NCBI GenBank assembly: GCA_025363505.1
Contig: JANYDV010000117.1
Span: 1 to 12,093, forward strand
From: Bacteroidota bacterium
Lineage (GTDB): Bacteria > Bacteroidota > Ignavibacteria > Palsa-1295
DNA length: 12,093 nt
Direction: 5' to 3'
Shown: positions 7,538-12,093 of the stretch, one piece after another
Numbering within the stretch: the stretch's first letter is position 1
How the letters are laid out: every line of letters begins with the position of its first letter
Program-made: the position numbers and the translations under genes
Notes under the pieces: model-generated
Told to the model about the DNA's origin: nothing
Databases searched by the model: none
The model's input: the letters and a program-made list of their open reading frames with translations, nothing else

Positions 7538-8158
7538 ATGGGACAACTAATTTTACTTCGACATGGCGAATCGCAATGGAATCTTGAAAATCGTTTTACC
7601 GGCTGGGTTGATGTTCCACTGACCGAGAAAGGAAGAAGTGATGCTTATGAAGCAGGAAAACTTTTGAAGGATATCCATCTCGATTGTGCATTTACAAGTG
7701 TGCTCATCCGTGCCGTTGATACCCTTACCGAAGCACTGCGGGGCGCTGATCAGGAATTAGTACCAATTATGAAAGACCCTGCGTTGAATGAGCGTATGTA
7801 CGGCGATCTACAGGGTTTGAACAAAGCCGAGTGTGCTATAAAATTTGGTGCAGACCAAGTAAAAATTTGGCGTCGAAGCTACGACATTCCGCCTCCAAAC
7901 GGCGAAAGTTTGTTGATGACCGCCGAACGAACACTTCCATACTTTGAAAAAAATATTTTGCCATTAGTTATTGAAGGCAAAAATGTTTTGATTTCTGCTC
8001 ACGGCAACTCACTCCGAGCCATTGTTATGAAACTTGACAACCTGACCAATGAACAAGTGCTCGAGTTAAATATTCCAAATGCTGTCCCGATAAGATATGA
8101 TATTGATGGCGAGGGAAAAGTTAATAAGAAAGAGGTACTGATCGTCAATGTCGAGTAA
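7538..8158 (+). CDS. gpmA: 2,3-bisphosphoglycerate-dependent phosphoglycerate mutase, short form
   Basis: This cytoplasmic enzyme interconverts 3- and 2-phosphoglycerate in glycolysis and gluconeogenesis through a phosphohistidine. From the ATG at 7538 it has 206 residues. The catalytic His9 lies in LLRHGESQWN, Glu85 in LNERMYGDLQGLNK, and the second histidine, His155, in ISAHGNSLRA. The frame is open further upstream, but those residues overlap the mreD end and resemble no family member, so 7538 is preferred. Compared with the 250-residue E. coli enzyme it lacks about 30 residues between PPP (position 120) and GESL, and also the C-terminal tail. This short architecture occurs in other bacteria. 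It starts 7 bases after mreD and ends 20 bases before a long inverted repeat, so it is probably the last gene of the operon. Confidence 0.95.
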   Translation: MGQLILLRHGESQWNLENRFTGWVDVPLTEKGRSDAYEAGKLLKDIHLDCAFTSVLIRAVDTLTEALRGADQELVPIMKDPALNERMYGDLQGLNKAECAIKFGADQVKIWRRSYDIPPPNGESLLMTAERTLPYFEKNILPLVIEGKNVLISAHGNSLRAIVMKLDNLTNEQVLELNIPNAVPIRYDIDGEGKVNKKEVLIVNVE

Positions 8159-8178
8159 GGTTGAGATTACTACTTTGC

Positions 8179-8234
8179 TATTATTGAAGAAGCCTACTTA
8201 CGAATGAGATCATAAGTAGGCTTCTTCAATAATA
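8179..8234. terminator. Bidirectional terminator (22-bp perfect inverted repeat)
   Basis: Bases 8179-8200 and 8213-8234 are perfect reverse complements, 22 pairs with no mismatch, around a 12-base loop (8201-8212). The repeat lies between the convergent ends of gpmA (8158) and the leucine dehydrogenase gene (8252), the expected place for a shared terminator. Each arm ends in A/T-rich bases (AATAAT) rather than a long U-tract, so termination efficiency on either strand is uncertain. Confidence 0.75.
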
Positions 8235-8251
8235 AGTCTCGTTTGTAAAAT

Positions 8252-9451
8252 TTACTTCTTCCAACTTTCTCCAAAACGTCCCGAAAAATTTGACTGAGAG
8301 GCATAGATACGTTTGGTTGAAGCGATTGACTGCAATCGCTCTTCTACAATATGATTTGCCGCTTCGATGGTCGTGACACCAGCTTCGCTTGAGCGGAGCA
8401 GAATGCGGCGAAGAGTATTGTAGATGTTTTCGGCTTGTTTGAGTGCCCGTGATTGTGAGTATCCTTCGAGTTCGCTTGCAACATTGATAAGTCCCCCGGC
8501 ATTAATCACATAATCCGGTGCATAAAGAATGTCACGCTTTGCTAATGCTTTTGCGTGGCGGTCTTCATCTGCGAGCTGATTGTTTGCAGGTCCTGCAACG
8601 ATTTCACATTTGAGCTTTGCTATGGTCTCGTCGTTGATGCCACCACCGAGTGCGGCGGGTGAGAAGATATCACAATCAACATCGTAAATTTCATTCGGTG
8701 CAACAACTGTGCCTCCGGTGGTTTTTGCCACTTCTTGTGCTTTCTCAGTATAAATATCTGTGATCGTCACTTTTGCGCCTGCTTCGAATAAATATTTGGC
8801 TAAGCCGGAAGCAACGTGACCTGCGCCCTGAATCGCTACCCTTTTCCCTTCGAGCGAGTCACTGCCGTAACGGATATTTGCACAAGCTTTAATACCAACA
8901 AAGGTACCATAGGCAGTAACGGGTGACGGATCGCCGGACCCACCAAGTTCAAATGGAATACCAGTGACGTATTTTGTCTCGGCAAGGATATGTACCATTT
9001 CCTGAACGGAAGTACCAACGTCTTCGGCAGTAATGTATCTGCCGCCAAGACTTTCGACGTAACGACCGAATGCCCGAAAGAGGGCTTCCGATTTTTGTGT
9101 GTGTGGATCACCGATGATCACAGCTTTTCCACCGCCAAGATTGAGCCCAGCAGCTGCAGCCTTATAGGTCATTCCTTTTGATAAGCGAAGCACATCACGA
9201 AGTGCATCATAGTCGCTCGCATAAGTCCACATTCTTGCGCCTCCGAGGGCGGGTCCGAGTGTGGTATTGTGAATGCCAATAATCGCCTTCAAACCTGAGG
9301 CTTTATCAGAACAAAATACGAGTTGTTCGTGATCATTTTGGCGAAAAAGGTCGAATAGCTCCGGACGATCAGACGTCATTTCCGATGCCCTCTCTAATGA
9401 AGAGCCGTTTGTTGCTACTGAAGCTTTTTTGGGGGCTGTTGCTACGGACAT
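8252..9451 (-). CDS. ldh: Leucine dehydrogenase (Glu/Leu/Phe/Val dehydrogenase family)
   Basis: The enzyme reversibly deaminates leucine and other branched-chain amino acids to 2-oxoacids with NAD+. It closely follows my memory of the Bacillus leucine dehydrogenases: HEQLVFCSDKASGLKAIIGI (41-60), GPALGGARMWTY (66-77), the substrate and catalytic lysines Lys97 (SKGMTYK) and Lys109 (LNLGGGK), and a conserved GRYITAEDVGTS segment. The Rossmann motif QGAGHVA is at 208-214, followed by Asp232, as expected for NAD. VVAPNEIYDVDCDIFSPAALG and ILYAPDYVINAGG are further family blocks. The 399 residues exceed the usual 360-370 because of an Ala/Ser/Thr-rich N-terminal extension and a slightly longer C-terminus. 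Starting at Met25 (base 9379) would give the normal N-terminus, and a purine-rich GAGAGGG precedes that codon. It lies 111 bases downstream of the DUF218 gene, same strand. Confidence 0.93.
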   Translation of the reverse strand: MSVATAPKKASVATNGSSLERASEMTSDRPELFDLFRQNDHEQLVFCSDKASGLKAIIGIHNTTLGPALGGARMWTYASDYDALRDVLRLSKGMTYKAAAAGLNLGGGKAVIIGDPHTQKSEALFRAFGRYVESLGGRYITAEDVGTSVQEMVHILAETKYVTGIPFELGGSGDPSPVTAYGTFVGIKACANIRYGSDSLEGKRVAIQGAGHVASGLAKYLFEAGAKVTITDIYTEKAQEVAKTTGGTVVAPNEIYDVDCDIFSPAALGGGINDETIAKLKCEIVAGPANNQLADEDRHAKALAKRDILYAPDYVINAGGLINVASELEGYSQSRALKQAENIYNTLRRILLRSSEAGVTTIEAANHIVEERLQSIASTKRIYASQSNFSGRFGESWKK

Positions 9452-9562
9452 CGCGTGTGGTTAATCCTATAGGTGAAAAGTTAGTGTATAAGCGTCAAAA
9501 AGAGGTTTATACGTTTATTTGAGTTTAAAACGAAAAAGGCAGTCGTTCACGTTCCTTTGGAT

Positions 9563-10585
9563 TTATTTTCCAATAATCCAATAGGCGAGTAGTGCTACAC
9601 TTTCGCGAACTCGGTAATATGCGAGGTCAACGACAGTCTGTTTGATATTCGAGGGGGCACCAATAGCTTCAACGCCATTAAATTTGCACATTTCGATCAC
9701 TCGCGCCAAATGATACTGATCGCTGATAATAATAAATCGTTTCCAGCCTTGTTTGTTAACCAGCTCATCACGAATAAATAATATTTGCTCGAGCGTGCTA
9801 TGGCTTCGGGTTTCAGCAACGACTCGATTTTCTTCGATGCCGCTTTTGATGAGTTCAATTTTTGCAACTTCTGCCTCTGTTTTCTCTCCCGATACGTTGC
9901 CTCCGGTAGCAACTACTTTCGCAACGATAGTTCGTTTGAGCAGATCTTCGCCAACTTTTATTCGTTCGAGGAGTGTCGGGCTTGGTCTGTCACCGAGTTC
10001 GTTGCCATGCCACACTGCCGCGCCCAAAATTACCGCTGCATCTCCATTAAATCGTTTTAATTCAGTGTAGTCAGAACTTACGGTATAGGTAAAAGAAAAA
10101 ATAAATGCGAAGACGACCGCCGAGATTAAGACAAGTATGGTATTGCGAAGCACTTGAAGGATACCTGTCAAATGGACAAAGTCATATTCACGACGAGGAA
10201 TCAATAATGCCAAGAACAATGCCCGGCAACATAGATAAGTAATCGAAGCGATTCGCGGAAATTCCCCAACCTCGAAATTTCTTGCTTGAAGGGTTACGAC
10301 AAAAATCATAACCGATGCGATCAGTAGTACCAATATTCGACGCATACTAATAAGACTCGGCTTGACGATAGCCCTCAATAAGAGAAACATCGTAAAAAGA
10401 TAGAGTGTGTTAGAGATGATGTCGCCCTTGGTAGAAAATCGGAAGAAGGAAGTTATCATTCCTTGTCCTTCGAAGCGTGCGTTTGTGAGTATAATGAAAG
10501 AAATGCTTTCAATAAAAATAGCCAATCCTAAAAGAGGACGCTTCCATGGGTTGGTTGAAGTTACATCTGGGGTAGTAGCTTGCAT
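9563..10585 (-). CDS. Membrane-anchored YdcF/SanA-like DUF218 protein
   Basis: The C-terminal half is a DUF218 (YdcF/ElyC/SanA) domain. Numbered from the longer GTG start at 10600, it runs from about residue 186: DAAVILGAAVWHGNELGDRPSPTLLERI (186-213, the Asp and Arg-Pro-Ser-Pro-Thr part being the family signature), ATGG (231-234), the acidic ETRSHSTLEQ (263-272) and SDQYHLAR (293-300). Family members are linked to envelope integrity and cell-wall precursor handling, but the chemistry is not settled. The N-terminal half has about five hydrophobic helices (near 22-39, 63-78, 88-105, 117-134 and 150-172), so the domain is membrane-tethered. Which side it faces is not decided by the sequence. 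I chose the ATG at 10585 over the GTG at 10600 because ATG is commoner; the choice is uncertain. The gene follows the nusG terminator and precedes leucine dehydrogenase. No specific substrate can be named. Confidence 0.85.
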   Translation of the reverse strand: MQATTPDVTSTNPWKRPLLGLAIFIESISFIILTNARFEGQGMITSFFRFSTKGDIISNTLYLFTMFLLLRAIVKPSLISMRRILVLLIASVMIFVVTLQARNFEVGEFPRIASITYLCCRALFLALLIPRREYDFVHLTGILQVLRNTILVLISAVVFAFIFSFTYTVSSDYTELKRFNGDAAVILGAAVWHGNELGDRPSPTLLERIKVGEDLLKRTIVAKVVATGGNVSGEKTEAEVAKIELIKSGIEENRVVAETRSHSTLEQILFIRDELVNKQGWKRFIIISDQYHLARVIEMCKFNGVEAIGAPSNIKQTVVDLAYYRVRESVALLAYWIIGK

Positions 10586-10620
10586 CACCTTTGAGAACAC
10601 CTATTGAAATAGAATAGTAG

Positions 10621-10653
10621 TAATAAAAAAAGGCGACTTGAAAGCCGCCTTTT
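10621..10653 (-). terminator. Intrinsic terminator after nusG
   Basis: Read on the - strand, AAAAGGCGGCUU and AAGUCGCCUUUU form a stem, with one G-U pair, around a short loop at about 10628-10653. A run of U residues continues to 10625, then UAUUA-like sequence. It begins 20 bases after the nusG stop (10674). This is a classic Rho-independent terminator and should end the tRNA-secE-nusG transcript. The downstream DUF218 gene begins only about 40 bases later, so its promoter must overlap this region or it relies on read-through. Confidence 0.85.
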
Positions 10654-10673
10654 AGAGAAAGAAAGTGTTATTC

Positions 10674-11228
10674 TTATTCCGGTTCTACCTGAGCGTAGTC
10701 AAGCTCGACAGGAGTTTTACGACCAAAGATCGAGACTTCGACTTTCAGCTTTTGCTTGTCGTCATTAATCTCTTTGATCTGTGCTTGAAAGCCATTGAAC
10801 GGTCCGTCAATTACTTTGACAGGCTGACCAAGATAGTAACGGACTTCCGGTACTTCAAGATCTTTACGTTCTTCAACCTTACCGAGGATACGTCGCATTT
10901 CATCGGGCTGCAATGCCGTTGGGCGGTCTTTCGAAGGACCAACGAAACTGACAACGCTTGGGACCGAAAGAATAATATCGATCAGTTTTTTATCGAGCGC
11001 TGCTTCGAGAAGGATGTAGCCGGGAAGGAAGCTCTTGGTCTTGACGCGTTTTTTACCGTCACGAATTTCGAATACTTTTTCTGTAGGGATCACAACCTCA
11101 AGGAGGCGATCCGACAAACCACGACGGCTCATCTCATCTTCGATATATGCTTTTACTTTGCTTTCCTGTCCGGTAAAGCAACGAATCGCATACCATTTCA
11201 TCTGTGTGGCTTGTTGTAGTTCGCTCAT
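10674..11228 (-). CDS. nusG: Transcription termination/antitermination factor NusG
   Basis: NusG binds RNA polymerase near the clamp, promotes processive elongation and couples transcription to Rho or the ribosome. The 184-residue protein has the NGN domain (about 10-120) with MKWYAIRCFTGQESKVKAYI, the central KSFLPGYILLE (65-75) and VPSVVSFVG (89-97). The C-terminal KOW domain (about 130-184) contains GQPVKVIDGPFNGFQAQI (134-151) and VSIFGRKTPVEL (165-176). The start at 11228 lies 13 bases after the secE stop. Met10 is a possible alternative and is nearer the usual N-terminus. secE-nusG is an almost universal pair. What is unusual is that an intrinsic terminator and a DUF218 gene follow instead of rplK. 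A same-length open frame on the opposite strand is a shadow. Confidence 0.98.
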   Translation of the reverse strand: MSELQQATQMKWYAIRCFTGQESKVKAYIEDEMSRRGLSDRLLEVVIPTEKVFEIRDGKKRVKTKSFLPGYILLEAALDKKLIDIILSVPSVVSFVGPSKDRPTALQPDEMRRILGKVEERKDLEVPEVRYYLGQPVKVIDGPFNGFQAQIKEINDDKQKLKVEVSIFGRKTPVELDYAQVEPE

Positions 11229-11241
11229 CGTCTGGGGTTGC

Positions 11242-11484
11242 TTAGATTGCGTACACTAAGCGCAAGACGACCTCGAAGATCTTATCTACGCCAAAAATAA
11301 AGATAGATGTCACCACCACGAGCACTAACGTGACGATAGTTGCATCGATCAGTTGCTCACGTGAGGGCCAAGTAACTTTTTTGATCTCTTTGCTTACTTC
11401 AGAGAAAAAATGAGTCGCCTTGTCCTTAAGACTTTTCTTTTCAACGGCTACCGTAGTAGCAGTCGAGAGTGTTGTATCTGCCAT
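11242..11484 (-). CDS. secE: Preprotein translocase subunit SecE
   Basis: SecE is the small essential subunit of the SecYEG channel that clamps SecY in the inner membrane. The 80-residue protein has a Thr/Ala-rich N-terminus (1-17), an amphipathic helix with FFSEVSKEIKKVTWPSREQL (26-45) and a single transmembrane segment (about 49-68). The E-x-x-K-V-x-W-P signature identifies the family, and the one-helix form is the common short type. The ATG at 11484 gives a complete family domain, although the first 17 residues are extra relative to the shortest homologues. The gene sits between tRNA-Trp (about 50 bases upstream) and nusG (13 bases downstream), the usual order. Confidence 0.97.
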   Translation of the reverse strand: MADTTLSTATTVAVEKKSLKDKATHFFSEVSKEIKKVTWPSREQLIDATIVTLVLVVVTSIFIFGVDKIFEVVLRLVYAI

Positions 11485-11536
11485 AATTTTGCGCTTTCAT
11501 AAATAAATGGTGTTCGGCGCGCATACTTGTCATTTG

Positions 11537-11609
11537 CACGTCAGGAGGGAATCGAACCCCCAACCAACGGTTTTGGAGACCGCTACTCTACCAATTGAGC
11601 TACTGACGT
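11537..11609 (-). tRNA. tRNA-Trp (CCA)
   Basis: The - strand folds as a full cloverleaf of 73 bases. The acceptor stem is ACGTCAG (11609-11603) with CTGACGT (11544-11538) and discriminator G. The D-arm is GCTCAATTGGTAGAGT, the anticodon stem GCGGT/ACCGT has loop CTCCAAA giving anticodon CCA, and the T-arm contains GGTTCGATTCC. The 3' CCA is not encoded (CAA follows the discriminator). Its position upstream of secE is conserved in many bacteria. Confidence 0.96.
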
Positions 11610-11622
11610 AACAGCCTAACGC

Positions 11623-11772
11623 TTATTTGGTCTCTTTGTGTGGCTGACGCTTGTTGCAACGTCCGCAATATTTTTTATACTCTACACGACCCGACTGCTT
11701 GCGTTTGTTTTTCGTTGTCGAATAATTCCGCTCTTTGCATTCGGTGCATTCTAACGTAATAATATCTCTCAT
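11623..11772 (-). CDS. rpmG: 50S ribosomal protein L33, zinc-binding form
   Basis: This 49-residue protein is L33 of the large ribosomal subunit. It reads MRDIITLECTECKERNYSTT at the start and has the family middle part TTKNKRKQSGRVEYKKYC and a Lys-rich end. Four cysteines form two pairs, Cys9-x2-Cys12 and Cys36-x2-Cys39, which is the zinc-binding (C+) form. The start at 11772 is preceded by a weak AAGGA at about 10 bases. The gene lies between tRNA-Gly and tRNA-Trp on the same strand. rpmG beside tRNA-Trp and secE is a known arrangement, but the tuf gene that frequently precedes it is not here. Confidence 0.95.
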   Translation of the reverse strand: MRDIITLECTECKERNYSTTKNKRKQSGRVEYKKYCGRCNKRQPHKETK

Positions 11773-11847
11773 TATCGTATTCCTTATCGTAAAAAAAACT
11801 GTTGTCTTTCCACACTCGGGTGCGTCATGACAACTAAAAATCTGTAG

Positions 11848-11920
11848 AGCGGGAGACGAGACTCGAACTCGCGACCAACAGCTTGGAAGGCTGTGACTCT
11901 ACCAACTGAGTTACTCCCGC
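11848..11920 (-). tRNA. tRNA-Gly (TCC)
   Basis: The - strand gives a 73-base cloverleaf. The acceptor stem is GCGGGAG (11920-11914) with CTCCCGC (11855-11849) and discriminator T. The D-arm begins ACTCAGTTGGTAGAGT, the anticodon stem ACAGC/GCTGT has loop CTTCCAA giving anticodon TCC, and the T-arm contains GTTCGAGTC. CCA is not encoded. It is part of the tRNA cluster and lies 75 bases upstream of rpmG. Confidence 0.96.
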
Positions 11921-11963
11921 ATTGAGAGCATTTCATCTGTTAGAACAAAATGCCGTTTCACAG

Positions 11964-12036
11964 AGCTCACGATCAGGATTGAACTGACGACCTCGTCCTT
12001 ACCAAGGACGTGCTCTACCAACTGAGCTACGTGAGC
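11964..12036 (-). tRNA. tRNA-Thr (GGT)
   Basis: The - strand gives a 73-base cloverleaf. The acceptor stem is GCTCACG (12036-12030) with CGTGAGC (11971-11965) and discriminator T. The D-arm is GCTCAGTTGGTAGAGC, the anticodon stem CGTCC/GGACG has loop TTGGTAA giving anticodon GGT, and the T-arm contains GTTCAATCC. CCA is not encoded. It lies 43 bases upstream of tRNA-Gly. Confidence 0.96.
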
Positions 12037-12054
12037 GGAATTAAATTGTCAAAG

Positions 12055-12093
12055 TGGGCAGAGAAGGATTCGAACCTTCGAAGACTATGTCAG
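12055..12093 (-). tRNA. tRNA, 3' partial, probably tRNA-Tyr
   Basis: Only the 3' part is inside the window. The 3' acceptor strand TCTGCCC (12062-12056) with discriminator A follows a perfect T-arm, GAAGG-TTCGAAT-CCTTC. The preceding bases (CTGACATAGTCTTC on the - strand) look like the end of an anticodon stem and a long variable arm, as in class II tRNAs. tRNA-Tyr is the usual class II member of this cluster, but the anticodon is outside the window, so the identity is inferred from context. Confidence 0.75.

Noticed and set aside
9452..9520. Promoter for leucine dehydrogenase (TTGACG and TATAGG or TAACTTTT on the - strand)
   Set aside because: The elements are there, but the spacings (21 and 9 bases) fit neither the sigma-70 nor the Bacteroidota consensus.
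9534..9558. Possible terminator after the DUF218 gene (AAAGG/CCUUU with a following U-run on the - strand)
   Set aside because: Only five pairs and a 14-base loop; too weak to call with confidence.
10665..11219. A 184-codon open frame on the + strand opposite nusG
   Set aside because: It mirrors the nusG frame. The - strand product is an unmistakable NusG, while the + strand translation is Phe/Arg-rich with no recognisable domain.
1..12093. CRISPR arrays, insertion sequences, phage genes or defence islands
   Set aside because: No spaced direct repeats, transposase, integrase or known defence domains were seen on either strand; apart from the two T9SS proteins and the DUF218 gene the content is housekeeping.

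Overview
The window looks like chromosomal DNA from a member of the Bacteroidota/Chlorobi (FCB) lineage. Four things suggest this. Two secreted proteins end in type IX secretion (T9SS) sorting domains. A promoter of the Bacteroidota type (TTG, then TAnnTTTG) lies before purN. Shine-Dalgarno sequences are mostly absent before the starts. The gene order purN-purH-mreB-mreC-mreD is, from memory, typical of that group. Protein features fit a deep branch such as Kapabacteria or Ignavibacteria, but that placement is inference. No plasmid, phage, insertion sequence or CRISPR signature was seen.

Left part (1-2839, + strand): two tandem but dissimilar extracellular beta-propeller proteins built from Asp-box (BNR-like) repeats, each with a C-terminal T9SS sorting domain. 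The first is cut by the left edge. By hand count the first gene is clearly AT-richer than the second gene's propeller, and the second gene drops to the same AT-rich composition exactly where its sorting domain begins.

Middle (2877-8158, + strand): a probable operon of housekeeping genes. purN and purH carry out one early step and the last two steps of purine synthesis. mreB, mreC and mreD build the actin-like cell-wall elongation scaffold. gpmA encodes a short 2,3-bisphosphoglycerate-dependent phosphoglycerate mutase. The penicillin-binding protein 2 and rodA genes that often follow mreD are not here. A perfect 22-bp inverted repeat separates gpmA from the convergent genes on the other strand and probably terminates both.

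Right part (8252-12093, - strand, read right to left): tRNA-Tyr (partial), tRNA-Thr, tRNA-Gly, rpmG (ribosomal protein L33), tRNA-Trp, secE and nusG. nusG is followed by a clear intrinsic terminator. Next come a membrane-anchored YdcF/SanA-like (DUF218) protein and a leucine dehydrogenase. The usual continuation of secE-nusG into rplKAJL-rpoBC is missing, and tuf is not in its common place beside tRNA-Trp.

No stretch longer than 300 bases lacks a gene. I found no convincing undescribed multi-gene system. The observations most worth a second look are the composition break inside the second T9SS protein, the rearranged nusG/tRNA neighbourhood, and the membrane DUF218 protein.
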